Source of the DNA: Candidatus Hydrogenedentota bacterium
Lineage (GTDB): Bacteria > Hydrogenedentota > Hydrogenedentia > Hydrogenedentales > JAGMZX01
Direction: 5' to 3'
Assembly (NCBI GenBank): GCA_029556545.1
Contig: JAKQEQ010000042.1
Coordinates: forward strand, 1 to 64,000
DNA length: 64,000 nucleotides
Part shown: positions 1 to 10,466 of the stretch, piece by piece
How positions within the stretch are numbered: position 1 is the stretch's first letter
Layout: each line of letters begins with the position of its first letter
The notes under the pieces: generated by a model
Seen by the model: the letters and a program-made list of their open reading frames with translations, nothing else
Told to the model about the DNA's origin: nothing
Database searches by the model: none
Program-made: the position numbers and the translations under genes

Positions 1-2
1 GC

Positions 3-488
<486 letters not shown>

Positions 489-592
489 TACGCCTTCCCG
501 CGACATGCGTGTATCGTGTGAGGTAACATACCCCCGTTGCATTCCGATACAACGGCCTGCTCGATGCAGAAGAGAACTACGGAGGACCTCCA

Positions 593-2428
593 ATGACACG
601 CGCCGCAATGCTGACCCTCGCCGCCTTGTTGCCAGCTACACTGGTTGCGCCCGTCGCCGCCGCCAGGGAATTGCACGTATCCGTTAATGGAAACGATGAC
701 AACGACGGTTCCCCGTCGAACCCCTACAAGACCATCTCGGCGGCCGCACACGCGGCCTATCCCGGCGACGTGATCACCGTGCATGCCGGCGTCTACCGCG
801 AGCGCGTGAACCCGCCGCGCGGAGGCGAATCGGACACCAAGCGCATCGTTTATCAGGCCGCCCCGGGGGAGCACGTCGAGATCAAGGGTTCGGAAGTCGT
901 CACGGGCTGGGCGAAAGTCCAGGACGATGTGTGGCAAGTCGTCCTTCCCAACGCGTTCTTCGGCGGCTTCAATCCGTACAGTGACCTGATCCACGGCGAC
1001 TGGTTCAGTCCCAAGGGCCGGGAACACCACACGGGCGCGGTCTATCTCAACGGAGAGTGGCTGACCGAGGCCGCCGCGCTGGACGAAGTCATGAAGCCCG
1101 TCGGAACCGACCCGCTCTGGTTCGCCCGGGTGGACGCGGAAAACACCACCATCTGGGCGCAGTTCAAGGGTGTCGATCCCAACGAGCAACTCGTCGAGAT
1201 TAACGTCCGCCGGACGGTCTTCTACCCCGAAAAACCGGGCATGAACTTTATCACCGTTCGCGGCTTCATGCTCCGCCACGCCGCCACCCAGTGGGCGCCA
1301 CCGACCGCCGAGCAGACGGGCCTGATCGGCACCCATTGGAGCAAGGGCTGGATCATCGAGAACAACACGGTCAGCCACTCCGTATGCTCCGGCATCGCGC
1401 TCGGCAAGCATGGCGATGAATTCGACAACACCTCCGCCGACACCGCCGAGGGCTACGTCGAGACCATCAAACGCGCCATCGAACACGGCTGGAGCAAGGA
1501 GAACATCGGCCATCACATCGTCCGCAACAACACGATCTCCCACTGCGAACAAACGGGCATCGTCGGCAGCCTCGGCGCGGTGTTCAGCACCGTCACCGGC
1601 AACACCATCCACGACATCCATGTCCGCCGCCTCTTCACCGGCGCGGAAATGGCGGGTATCAAACTCCACGCCGCCATCGACGTCGAAATTCGCCGCAACC
1701 ACATCTTCCGGACCTGCCTCGGACTCTGGCTCGACTGGATGGCCCAGGGCGCGCGCGTTTCCGGCAACCTCTTTCACGATAACCTCGGTCAGGACCTCTT
1801 TGTCGAGGTGAACCACGGCCCCTTCGTCGTGGACAACAACATCTTCCTTTCGCCCACGGCGCTGCTCTCCCTTTCGCAAGGCGGGGCCTACGTCCACAAC
1901 CTGATGGCCGGCGGATTCGTGGTGATTCCTTTCGACGCCCGCATGACTCCCTTCCATAAGGCGCATTCCACCGAACTCGCGGGCATGCACGACAACCCCT
2001 GCGGCGATGACCGTTACTATAACAACATAGTCGTCGAACGCGCCGACCTGAGTCCCTATGATGAAGCCAAGTTGCCCGTGTGGATGAGCGGCAATGTGTT
2101 TCTCAAAGGCGCCAAGCCCTCCAAACATGAAACCGACGCGCTGATCGCGCCGGAGTTCGATCCGGGACTCAAACTGATCGACAAGGCTGACGGCTACTAT
2201 CTTGAATTCACCCTCGATAGGGCGTGGATCGGCGAACAAGCGCGCAAACTGGTCACCACCGATCTACTCGGCAAGGCGGCCATCCCGGACCTCCCCTTCG
2301 AGCAACGGGACGCCACGCCGATTCGCGTCGATACCGACTATTTCGGCAACAAGCGAAACGAGGCCAATCCGACGCCTGGCCCGTTCGAGAACCCCGGAAC
2401 CGGCCAGCTCATGCTGAAGGTGTGGTAG
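593..2428 (+). CDS. Secreted right-handed parallel beta-helix protein (DUF1565/pectate-lyase-like fold)
   Basis: 611 residues with a typical signal peptide (residues 1-23, ending VAPVAAA). The N-terminal stretch ELHVSVNGNDDNDGSPSNPY and the following YKTISAAAHAA...GDVITVHAGVYRE are the hallmark of DUF1565-type beta-helix proteins. The middle is rich in Asn ladders of the kind seen in beta-helix coils (IIENNTVSHS, HIVRNNTISH, VTGNTIHDIH, VDNNIF). The fold is common to polysaccharide lyases and glycoside hydrolases, but no catalytic residues can be assigned, so the substrate is unknown. The start ATG follows GGAGG at 581-585 with 7-base spacing. It is monocistronic between an upstream surface-protein tail and a PKD lipoprotein. 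Confidence 0.8.
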   Translation: MTRAAMLTLAALLPATLVAPVAAARELHVSVNGNDDNDGSPSNPYKTISAAAHAAYPGDVITVHAGVYRERVNPPRGGESDTKRIVYQAAPGEHVEIKGSEVVTGWAKVQDDVWQVVLPNAFFGGFNPYSDLIHGDWFSPKGREHHTGAVYLNGEWLTEAAALDEVMKPVGTDPLWFARVDAENTTIWAQFKGVDPNEQLVEINVRRTVFYPEKPGMNFITVRGFMLRHAATQWAPPTAEQTGLIGTHWSKGWIIENNTVSHSVCSGIALGKHGDEFDNTSADTAEGYVETIKRAIEHGWSKENIGHHIVRNNTISHCEQTGIVGSLGAVFSTVTGNTIHDIHVRRLFTGAEMAGIKLHAAIDVEIRRNHIFRTCLGLWLDWMAQGARVSGNLFHDNLGQDLFVEVNHGPFVVDNNIFLSPTALLSLSQGGAYVHNLMAGGFVVIPFDARMTPFHKAHSTELAGMHDNPCGDDRYYNNIVVERADLSPYDEAKLPVWMSGNVFLKGAKPSKHETDALIAPEFDPGLKLIDKADGYYLEFTLDRAWIGEQARKLVTTDLLGKAAIPDLPFEQRDATPIRVDTDYFGNKRNEANPTPGPFENPGTGQLMLKVW

Positions 2429-2649
2429 CCGATAGATTGATCCACCAGCCGACAACCCGCGGGCAAGAACACTTTGCAGGCATTTCGGTGGTCGCCGCTT
2501 GGACCGATGCTCTCCGGCGATCATACTGGACGTGCCGACCCGGAAGACTGCCGGTTGATTGTGCAAGACCGCGTCTAAGAGAATGAGGTGCGGCGCGCGG
2601 AGCGTAATTGGCGCTGTGACAGACTTTGCGCAAGGGGAGAACGTGATCC

Positions 2650-4680
2650 ATGGACTACCGTCTTGGTAAATGGGCAGCGAAACTCCTTCTCGTTGCCCTC
2701 TTCGCAGGGTGTCCGCCGGAGCCCTATTTCGAGCATCCGCCCTATGTCAATTTGCGGTTGGACCCCTTGTCCGGGGAAGCGCCGCTGGACGTCGTCTGTA
2801 CCGCAGACGCATTCGACGCGGATGGTGATAAACTGACGTACGAGTGGGTTTTTGGTGACGGTACCGGCGGCGCCGGAAAGTCGACGATGTTGCATACCTA
2901 CACGCGACACGGATTTTATAGTGTTTCCGTAAGTGTTTCCGACGGCAGGCACACCTCGATCAGCGGACGTCCCCTGCAGGTGACTCCGTATCGGGGCGAA
3001 AGCGGCGAGATAGGTCTCAATGGGGGAAGTATTGAACAAGAGAGTATTTTTGGTTGCCGCTTCGCGACAATGATCGTGCCGCCGGGGGTTGCGCCTGAAC
3101 CAACGTTGTTCAGTTTTTCCGAATGGCCTTCGTTGGCGGCTCTGGACGAAAAACAGCGCAAATCCGAACGATTCCAGTGGGTGGGTTCCGCGTACCGCGT
3201 GGATTTTCCGTTGAAAACCTCCTTGCCTATTTCGGTGCTCATTGGCTATGACGACGCCCTGCTTCCGCCGGGGGCCGTGCCCGAGAATCTTGTCGTGATA
3301 CAACGTCTCATCGCGCTTCAAGAACACGCCGAGAACGCGCCGGCGGCAGGGGAACGCGCCGTGCTGGCGGACAATGTGCCCTTGACGGCTGTCATCGACC
3401 CCGAAGCACGCACGATTCAATTCGATTTGTATGCAGGCGCCTTAGTGCAACTCGCGGTTGTGGATGAGCCCTTCGAAATGGCCCAGTTTGGCTTTGGAGC
3501 AACTGAAGCAGACTCGGAATACGGCCATTCTGCGTATGTAGTGTTCGAAGATCCGCCGGATAATCCGGAATGGTTTCTTTCGGTACTGGAGGACGGGTTG
3601 CGCCAGGCGTGGCGGGTGTTGGTTTTCGAGCGTGGCTTTCGGGCCGCTTCGGCCCCGTTGCGGGTTATCGTGCGGGACTTGGGCGACACGGTCCCCGGCC
3701 TTCTGTACTTAACGGATGATGCCACCATCTGCCTGAACCGGAATCCTGCAAATCTCGGTGAGATGATGAAGACCATTGCGCACTTGTATTTTCATACCCT
3801 ACAGAACACGGCCAACAACTATCGATCGAAGATTGACAACTTTATTCGGAACCAATGGTTCATCGAAGGCACCGCGTGTTGGGCGGCAGATGAAGTCTTC
3901 GATGACATCCCGGGGGGCTATCACGCCACGCGGCCCGGCCGTTTCCGCGCGCCGCTCGATACGGCCGATTATGATGGGCGGACCGAATACCAGACAGTGG
4001 CTTTCTGGAAATGGGCGGAAGCGGAAAATCCCGGGATAATCCGTGCCGCGCTGCTCGCGCATTGCGGCATCACGCACGATCTTGATCTTGGAGGGACGTT
4101 GCGCGAAAACGCACTACCTGTGCCTTTCAAGGAGACGTTTGTCGAACTGTGGCCCGAAGCCGACTTTGCCGCGTTTGCCTGTGCCGCGCTTTTCCGAAAG
4201 CATTTCGAGACAGATGAGATACAGGCGGGCGACCTGTGGTCGGATGACGCGTTGGGCGCGCCCGGCATGCGCTCGGCCGACCCCGAAAACACCTACGTGT
4301 TGCAGCCCGGCCTCCCGGGCGACAGCGCTGAAGATCCGTTGGTAATCTATTACGAGGTGCAGCCCGCACTTGCCGCGGACTGGTTCCGACTCAAAGCCGG
4401 TAATGGGGCTGCGCTTTCCGGCACGCTGAATATTGCGTTCGATCCCGTCCCCGGAGAGGCGCCGTTGGATGCCGCGGTCTGTGCGTTCCAGTTGGGTGAC
4501 ATCGCCCCTATCGCCGTGCTCCGCGACCTCCGCCAGCCACATCCCAACATTACCGGCTGGTTTACCGAAGGGGTGGAGGCAGGAGTCTTCGTCGTGGATC
4601 CGCGCTGGGAAGATGCCGTCGGCGGCACGATCTGCAGGGGACGCTTTGCGGTATGGGTCCAGGCAGAGACCGATGAATAG
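2650..4680 (+). CDS. PKD-domain lipoprotein with degenerate gluzincin-like peptidase region
   Basis: 676 residues. The lipobox LFAGC puts the lipidated Cys at residue 21. A PKD domain follows at about residues 30-112 (GEAPLDVVCTADAFDADGD, then YEWVFGDGT). Around residues 370-415 the layout resembles M1/MA-clan peptidases: a helix carrying HLYFH (378-382) where HExxH is expected, then WFIEGTACWAADE (403-415), matching the usual downstream 'FxEGxAxW' helix. The catalytic Glu is missing, so the protein is probably a binding or inactive relative. The ATG follows AAGGGGAG. The remaining C-terminal part (about 530-676) is beta-rich and unrecognised. Probably anchored to the outer membrane or cell surface. 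Confidence 0.7.
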   Translation: MDYRLGKWAAKLLLVALFAGCPPEPYFEHPPYVNLRLDPLSGEAPLDVVCTADAFDADGDKLTYEWVFGDGTGGAGKSTMLHTYTRHGFYSVSVSVSDGRHTSISGRPLQVTPYRGESGEIGLNGGSIEQESIFGCRFATMIVPPGVAPEPTLFSFSEWPSLAALDEKQRKSERFQWVGSAYRVDFPLKTSLPISVLIGYDDALLPPGAVPENLVVIQRLIALQEHAENAPAAGERAVLADNVPLTAVIDPEARTIQFDLYAGALVQLAVVDEPFEMAQFGFGATEADSEYGHSAYVVFEDPPDNPEWFLSVLEDGLRQAWRVLVFERGFRAASAPLRVIVRDLGDTVPGLLYLTDDATICLNRNPANLGEMMKTIAHLYFHTLQNTANNYRSKIDNFIRNQWFIEGTACWAADEVFDDIPGGYHATRPGRFRAPLDTADYDGRTEYQTVAFWKWAEAENPGIIRAALLAHCGITHDLDLGGTLRENALPVPFKETFVELWPEADFAAFACAALFRKHFETDEIQAGDLWSDDALGAPGMRSADPENTYVLQPGLPGDSAEDPLVIYYEVQPALAADWFRLKAGNGAALSGTLNIAFDPVPGEAPLDAAVCAFQLGDIAPIAVLRDLRQPHPNITGWFTEGVEAGVFVVDPRWEDAVGGTICRGRFAVWVQAETDE

Positions 4681-4829
4681 CCGTCTGCTTTCAAGAGGCC
4701 AGGCGTCAACTACCATACGTACCTTCTCACCACACGCCGCTATCGAAAACCGTCGCCTTTGTCCCATTCCGTGGAAGACGTCGCATTGTGCATCGAGCAC
4801 ACGGTCAAACGCCTTCGGAAAGCATCCCG

Positions 4830-5876
4830 CTACTCTTCCGCGCTCGCCGTCGCCGCGAGGGGCAGCCCGGCAAGGAGATCGCGAAGGGTTCCAGCCATAT
4901 AACCGCGGTAGTTGACGGAATCATCCACGCGAAGGACGTGCAGCGCGACGCCTTCCTCGTTGAGCGCCGGCGTCGTCTTCCCGTTGTCCTCGACCTTTAC
5001 GCGCGCGCGCTCAAACGTGAACGGACCTTGCTCGCGGCCCGCCGCATGAAGGAACGCCGCGGTGCACCACATATTCCGTTTCTCCTTCCAGAACCGCGCC
5101 TTCCTTTCCGCCGAGACCGGCGCGCCAAGCGCGGCAATGGGATCTACTTGGGCGGGATCGGTCTTGTCGAGCGCATACAGGAAGAAATTCTGGATCGGTC
5201 CGGGCAGGCCCTCCAGCACTTCCTCGTGGTCAAAGGTCCACAGCGACTCGTAGCCACCGTCTCCGAAGCAGGGGACCCAGTAGATGGGCAGGCCGCTGCG
5301 CATGATCCGGACGAAAGCGACCGGGTCGAGTTGCACGTTCCACTCCGCTCCACCGGAAGAATGACCGGCATTCACATAGCACCTTCCGACCTTCTCCCTG
5401 ACCAAGTCCGGCGCGCGGTTGTACGCCGCGGCGAAGTCGCGCAGGCTGCCCGTGATGAAGACGGTGACAGGCTCGTCGGCGGCGCGCAGCGCGTCAAGGA
5501 TAAGGGCGACGCCTGCCTGTGACTCCGGCGGCTGTCCGCGGCCGGTGTCTTCGAGACTATCGAGGTTGGACGCCAAGCCCGTGGCCGTGGGAACGCCGCG
5601 CCCCGTAAGATGCGTCATTTGCCGGACTGTCAAGAGGCCGGGACGCCCCTCCCCCTCCCTCCCCATATCGATCACGATCGCGCGAACGTCCAGTTCCGGC
5701 AACGCAAACAACGTGGCGAGATCGAAGTGGTCGTCCGGGTCCCCGTGAGGATGAAAGAGATCAGTGCAGTAGACAATCGGGATGCGCGGCGCGGCTTGCT
5801 CGCCTGAGGCAGCCAAGGGAACCACGACGAACAATACGAACAGAACACATGCGAGTAGCGACCGGCGAATCTGCAC
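4830..5876 (-). CDS. Exported nucleoside-hydrolase-like (IUNH superfamily) protein
   Basis: 348 residues from the GTG at 5874-5876, which follows AGGAGG with 7-base spacing; an upstream in-frame ATG at 5912 has no such site. A signal peptide (residues 1-24, LLACVLFVLFVVVPLAAS) precedes VYCTDLFHPHGDPDDHFDL. That is an expanded version of the Asp-rich calcium-binding N-terminal motif of inosine-uridine nucleoside hydrolases (DxDxGxDDA). FITGSLRDFAAAY corresponds to the conserved 'xTGPLTNxA' region. Family members hydrolyse N-glycosidic bonds of nucleosides, but periplasmic homologues in polysaccharide-degrading bacteria have unknown substrates. It is transcribed divergently from the mutarotase-like lipoprotein. 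Confidence 0.65.
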   Translation of the reverse strand: MQIRRSLLACVLFVLFVVVPLAASGEQAAPRIPIVYCTDLFHPHGDPDDHFDLATLFALPELDVRAIVIDMGREGEGRPGLLTVRQMTHLTGRGVPTATGLASNLDSLEDTGRGQPPESQAGVALILDALRAADEPVTVFITGSLRDFAAAYNRAPDLVREKVGRCYVNAGHSSGGAEWNVQLDPVAFVRIMRSGLPIYWVPCFGDGGYESLWTFDHEEVLEGLPGPIQNFFLYALDKTDPAQVDPIAALGAPVSAERKARFWKEKRNMWCTAAFLHAAGREQGPFTFERARVKVEDNGKTTPALNEEGVALHVLRVDDSVNYRGYMAGTLRDLLAGLPLAATASAEE

Positions 5877-6004
5877 AACATGTCCTCCTTGGTTTCTGAT
5901 GTACAATGCCATACCCGATTCCGATCGCGGAGTCAACCGGCGCCCCGCCTCATCGAGGGACGTGGCCGGCACTGAAGTGTCCCATGACGGAAAGGATCAC
6001 AAGC

Positions 6005-6475
6005 ATGCGGTATTCAACGAGACTTGCGGTATGCGCGACGATGGCTGCGGTAGTGTTGACGCTCGCGGGATGTTGCACGCCCCGAGCCGCCAGGTGCGCG
6101 TCGGACCCGAAAGTCGCCACCTGCGCCGCGGACCAAGTGCAGCGCTTCGGCATGGTCATCGGCGTCAAACCCGAAATGATTGATCGGTATAAGGAACTGC
6201 ACGCCAATCCCTGGCCGGAGGTCATCCGGAAGATCAAGGAATGCAACATCCGCAACTACTCCATCTTCCTCGCCGAGGTCGATCCCGGCCGGCACATGCT
6301 CTTCGGCTATCTCGAATACACCGGCACGGATTGGGACGGCGATATGGCCAAAATGGCGGATGACACCATGACCGTGAAGTGGTGGAAAGAGACCGATCCT
6401 TGTCAGATGCCTCTCGAGACCCGCGGGGATGACCGCTGGTGGATGAACATGGAGGAAGTCTTCCATTGCAAATGA
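6005..6475 (+). CDS. L-rhamnose mutarotase-like lipoprotein (RhaM / DUF718 fold)
   Basis: 156 residues from ATG 6005 (AAAGGA 9 bases upstream). The N-terminus is a lipoprotein signal, VVLTLAGC, with the Cys at about residue 23. The body matches RhaM: RFGMVIGVKPEMIDRYKELH (His and Tyr of the anomer site), WPEVIRKIKECNIRNYSIFL, then the paired Trp WW near residue 122. RhaM interconverts alpha and beta L-rhamnose and is normally cytoplasmic and about 104 residues long. Here a signal peptide and a short C-terminal extension (RGDDRWWMNMEEVFH) are added, implying action on sugar in the periplasm or at the surface. The neighbouring symporter gene suggests coupling of mutarotation to uptake. Confidence 0.75.
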   Translation: MRYSTRLAVCATMAAVVLTLAGCCTPRAARCASDPKVATCAADQVQRFGMVIGVKPEMIDRYKELHANPWPEVIRKIKECNIRNYSIFLAEVDPGRHMLFGYLEYTGTDWDGDMAKMADDTMTVKWWKETDPCQMPLETRGDDRWWMNMEEVFHCK

Positions 6476-6526
6476 CCTGCTTGGTTCGAGTCGGCCGCGT
6501 TCGCCCAAGAAACAGCCTTAACCTGT

Positions 6527-8146
6527 TCATCCGAATATCACGTACAGCCCCACCATGACCACAAAAAGCACCGCGGCCAGAAGACGGTAGTTTCCGATGC
6601 CCGGCCATCCGGCGCCGCGCAGGGCATCGAGCGGGTTGGACCACAGCAGTTTCTCGCTCTCGACGGTGTGCCGGTGCGGCGCGATGATCGATACCGTCCA
6701 GAGCACTACGGAGCAAGCTACGAAGAGATAGAAAGACGCCATCATGAAGGGCACGTTCCATCCGGTCGCGTCCTTGAACCAGTCCAGCAGGAACACCGCA
6801 AACCCCAGGCCGAACCCCGCCCACAGGGTCACCAGAGCCCCCGCCGACGAAGCCCGCCGCATGAACAGTCCCCAGACAAACACCGCGGTTATGGGCGGCG
6901 CGATGTAACAGATCATCGCGCTGACACCCTGGAAGATACTGTCGAAATGGCCGAGGAACGGCGACCAGACTATCGCGGCCACCATGGCGACAAACGTGGC
7001 AATGCGGCCCACAATGACCAGTTTGTGGTCGGCCATCTCGGGCCTCCAGCGCTTGAAGATATCGTAACTGACCAGGGTCGCGATCGAGTTCAGCGCGCCG
7101 GATACGGTGCTCATGAGCGCCGCGAGCAGCGCCGCGGCCACCAACCCCTTGAGTCCCGTGGGCAGGAGTTGCGTGATAAGAAGCGCGTAGGTATCGGCGC
7201 TGTCCTCCAAGGTGTCCGGCAACGCGCCCTGTCGAATTAGCCCATAGCACAGCAGGCCCGGCAACACGAAGAGGAATACCGGCAGAATCTTGATAAACCC
7301 GGCGAACAAGGCCCCTACCCGGGCATGATTCTCGTCTTTGGCGCCCAGAACGCGCTGCACGATGGTCTGATCCGCGCACCAGTACCAGAGGCCAATGACG
7401 GGGTAGCCGAGAAAAACCGAGTACCACGGTAAGCCCGACGGATCGCCCGCCGGGCGCAGCACGGTCAGTTTCACGGGCTCGACCACCGCCGTCAATCCGT
7501 CCCACCCGCCGATCTTGCCGTAGGCGATGGCCGTAATGCAGGTCGCCCCGCCCAGCAGCACCACGGTCTGGATCGACTCCGTGAGCACCACCGCCATCAG
7601 ACCGCCGATAATGGTGTACACGCCGGTCAGCACCGCCGTCGACACGATGCTCAGCCCCATGGGCAGGCCGAACATGCCCTTGAGCACCACCGCCCCGGTG
7701 TACAACGTGAATCCAATGTGGATGAACACCGCCGAGACGATGGATACAAAGGCGAGAAAGTCGCGGCAGGCTTGGCTGTAACGCTTTTCCAGGAAGTCCG
7801 GCAGCGTGGTCACGTTGGACCGGATGTAGAGCGGCGCGAAAAACAGCGCAAGGACTATCAGCAGGAACGGGGCCATCCACTCGAAGTTTCCGTAGGCCAG
7901 CCCATTGTCGTAACCTTCTTGCGCAAGACTCACAAGGTGGATGGTCGAGATGTTGGTCGAGAACAGGGCCAGCCCGATGACCGGCCAGGTGAGCGTCCGA
8001 CTCGCCAGGAAGTAGCCCGCCCCTTCGGCCCCCTTGCGCGTGCGAATCCCCGCCCAACACCCCAACGCCACAATCCCTACGAGATAAACAACGATGACCA
8101 GTCCATCCAGGATTCCAATCTGTGCCAGCACGACGGGATCTCCCAA
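6527..8146 (-). CDS. Sodium:solute symporter (SSS/SGLT family)
   Basis: About 539 residues with some 13-14 hydrophobic segments. SSS-family features include the N-terminal ILDGLVIVVYLVGIVALGCW, SRTLTWPVIGLALFSTNIST (the sodium-site TM1 'SxxxS/T' region), LPDFLEKRY, and the IGLWYWCADQTIVQRVLGAK segment typical of the SGLT sugar-transporter subgroup. It probably imports a monosaccharide or a related polyol together with Na+. The longest frame starts with TTG at 8146; GTG at 8131 has a better-placed GGGAG and could be the true start. It converges with the mutarotase-like lipoprotein gene; the GH42-like gene follows divergently. Confidence 0.9.
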   Translation of the reverse strand: MGDPVVLAQIGILDGLVIVVYLVGIVALGCWAGIRTRKGAEGAGYFLASRTLTWPVIGLALFSTNISTIHLVSLAQEGYDNGLAYGNFEWMAPFLLIVLALFFAPLYIRSNVTTLPDFLEKRYSQACRDFLAFVSIVSAVFIHIGFTLYTGAVVLKGMFGLPMGLSIVSTAVLTGVYTIIGGLMAVVLTESIQTVVLLGGATCITAIAYGKIGGWDGLTAVVEPVKLTVLRPAGDPSGLPWYSVFLGYPVIGLWYWCADQTIVQRVLGAKDENHARVGALFAGFIKILPVFLFVLPGLLCYGLIRQGALPDTLEDSADTYALLITQLLPTGLKGLVAAALLAALMSTVSGALNSIATLVSYDIFKRWRPEMADHKLVIVGRIATFVAMVAAIVWSPFLGHFDSIFQGVSAMICYIAPPITAVFVWGLFMRRASSAGALVTLWAGFGLGFAVFLLDWFKDATGWNVPFMMASFYLFVACSVVLWTVSIIAPHRHTVESEKLLWSNPLDALRGAGWPGIGNYRLLAAVLFVVMVGLYVIFG

Positions 8147-8333
8147 GGGTTACGCGTCTGGGCCGCCTGCTATGGTACATGGAGAGCTCGTTTTCGTCCA
8201 CATTCGACGGAAAGTCGCGGCACTCACGTAAATCCGGGGCAAACAAAAGGGTACCAAGAGATGCGCGGCCTGTAGTACCATCGCCCTGCGCGCAGTCCGC
8301 CCCGAGAATGCATCATAAGAAGGGAGGTACGCA

Positions 8334-10466
8334 ATGGAATGGATACGACCCGTACACCGCTTGGCCTTCCTGGTCATGCTCGGACACGCGGCGGCCGCGG
8401 AATCCATGAAGCCGGATTTCTTCCCCGTTGTGACGCAGTTCTCTCCGGTCCCGTCCGGCGCGGGCTGGAAAGGCGAGGAAGGCCCCCTGAGCCAAGAACT
8501 CCTGCGGGATACGATGGACAACATCCGCGCCCACGGCTTCACCGGCATTGAGGCGCCGACCCATCGCCCCGCTGAGGAACAGGCGTTCATCCTCGAATAT
8601 GCGGCGTCCAAGGGCATGCTCGTCAGTTACCACGCCGGCGCGCTTGAAGGCTTTGAACGCACCGCGCCGCCTGACGTCTGCGTGTACTCCCCCAAGTATG
8701 CGGACGCCGTGCGCGCCCGCGCCATGATCGCCCTAGAACCCCTGAAGACCATCCCGAATCTCTATAACGTCTTCACCTATCAAGACGAGCCGTTCCATTG
8801 GGGGCCGCAGTCTTTCGGCTATAACGCCGAAGTCAAGGATGAATTCCAGAAGCGCTACGAATACGACCTGCCCGCGGACATGGACAGCATCCGCGACGAC
8901 CCTCGGAAATGGCTGGATGTCATCAATTTTCGCGCCGGTTATTTTCCCGACGGATGGCGGCAAGTCTACAGAATCATCAAGGATATCAACCCTGACTTCA
9001 AGGTTACCCTGACGCACGACAGCCACAACACCTTTGGGGCCGGCTACAGTTCGCATTCAGAGATTGCCATTGACGATGTTGTTCACTGGGGCGGCGACTT
9101 CGCCGATCTCTTTGTATTCGATATTTATCCCTATATGATGTTTGACTTCCGTTTCGGGCGCCCCTCCCAGCTTCAAAAGCCGCGTATCAGCCAAACCCAT
9201 TATTCCTTCGCGCAAATGCGATCCTTGACACAGGCATGCGAGAAAGACCTCGGGTTCTGGGTCGGCACATACAACCCGGCGTGGTTTGAACATTTTCTCT
9301 GCCCCGATCTGGCGGCGATGCATTGGAGCGAGCGGGAAATGAGTCTGACCGCCGTCGCCCAAGGGGCCAACTACCTGCTGACGGGCTACAAGATTCCCGT
9401 GGATGAACGTCACTGGGAAAGTTTCGGGGCCGGGCTTCGCCTCCTCCAGAAGGCGGGCGGCCGAATGCTCAGCGCGCCAAAGTTGAAAGCACGAGCCTGT
9501 ATGCTCTTTCCCCGAACACAATATGTTCAACTGCAACAGGAGTATTTTAACGTCGGACTCTCCTTCGAGCTGTTCCTCCGCGCCTTCGGGGAATTGGACG
9601 TCATCCACGAGAACCAGGTAACCGACGACACGCTCGGCGGATACGATATCCTCGTCCTCTTCGACGTGGAACTGCTGCCCGAGAGTGTAGCCGGCTACAT
9701 CGCGCGATTCGTTCACAACGGCGGCACGGTAATCGCCGACTGTGTCCCCCGCTTGAATGCGTGGAAGGAGCCCATGGCGATATTGGAGGAAGTCTTCGGA
9801 GTCACGGAAACCAATGCCGACCGAATCCGCCGCGCCGGGCACTGGGTGCCCTATAAATCGCAGGACCCCATATGGGCAAACAGACCGGAAAACCATCCTG
9901 ACGAGACCGTGTATGCCACCGATGCGTTGCGCGCCAACGTACTGGGCCAGCCGCTCGATATCAAGGTGGTCAGTCCTCGTTCCTGCACCGTGACGCGCGG
10001 CCGCGTGCTGGCTGAGACGAGTTCCGGTCTGCCTGCGGTCGTTCGACGCGATGTGCGTGAGGGACGCGCCTTTCTACTGGGGTTCTGTCTACAGGATACG
10101 TACTTCCAGATGTGGGAAGACGATAACCCGGCGGCCCGCGAACAACTGCGCAACCTGATGAATGCGATCGTCAGGGAGAGCGGCATCCGGCCGCACGTGT
10201 ATTCGTCTAATGCGGATATCGAGGCGGCTGTGCGCGCAAACGACCGAGAAGGGTTTCTTTTCGTCATCAATCACGAGGCCCGGGAACCCGGAGTCACGGT
10301 TCAACTGCGCGACCTCGCCTTCGAGATTGGCCAGATCATCAACCTGGAAGACGCCCGGCCCGTCGCATTCACCAATGAGGAGGGCGCCGTGGTCCTCAAA
10401 TTGTCCGCACCCTTGGGCGAAGTGCTCTTACTCAACATCCTCCCGAAAGGAGGTCCTGACACGTGA
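8334..10466 (+). CDS. Secreted GH42-like glycoside hydrolase with trimerization domain
   Basis: 710 residues, signal peptide at residues 1-22, ATG preceded by GGGAGG. The N-terminal half looks like a TIM barrel (NIRAHGFTGIEAPTHRPAEE, VFTYQDEPFHWG with a candidate acid/base Glu, LFVFDIYPYMM). Residues of about 385-600 resemble the class-I-amidotransferase-like trimerization domain of GH42 beta-galactosidases (ILVLFDVELLPESVAGYIARFVHNGGTVIADC). The C-terminal 100 residues form a beta-sandwich-like segment. Substrate unknown; beta-galactosidase activity should not be assumed. The last four bases overlap the next gene (GTGA), so the two are translationally coupled. Confidence 0.7.
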   Translation: MEWIRPVHRLAFLVMLGHAAAAESMKPDFFPVVTQFSPVPSGAGWKGEEGPLSQELLRDTMDNIRAHGFTGIEAPTHRPAEEQAFILEYAASKGMLVSYHAGALEGFERTAPPDVCVYSPKYADAVRARAMIALEPLKTIPNLYNVFTYQDEPFHWGPQSFGYNAEVKDEFQKRYEYDLPADMDSIRDDPRKWLDVINFRAGYFPDGWRQVYRIIKDINPDFKVTLTHDSHNTFGAGYSSHSEIAIDDVVHWGGDFADLFVFDIYPYMMFDFRFGRPSQLQKPRISQTHYSFAQMRSLTQACEKDLGFWVGTYNPAWFEHFLCPDLAAMHWSEREMSLTAVAQGANYLLTGYKIPVDERHWESFGAGLRLLQKAGGRMLSAPKLKARACMLFPRTQYVQLQQEYFNVGLSFELFLRAFGELDVIHENQVTDDTLGGYDILVLFDVELLPESVAGYIARFVHNGGTVIADCVPRLNAWKEPMAILEEVFGVTETNADRIRRAGHWVPYKSQDPIWANRPENHPDETVYATDALRANVLGQPLDIKVVSPRSCTVTRGRVLAETSSGLPAVVRRDVREGRAFLLGFCLQDTYFQMWEDDNPAAREQLRNLMNAIVRESGIRPHVYSSNADIEAAVRANDREGFLFVINHEAREPGVTVQLRDLAFEIGQIINLEDARPVAFTNEEGAVVLKLSAPLGEVLLLNILPKGGPDT

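Noticed and set aside
6234-8246. 670-codon minus-strand frame overlapping the symporter
   Set aside because: Another frame of the SSS gene; the symporter frame has clear membrane helices and family motifs, this one has none.
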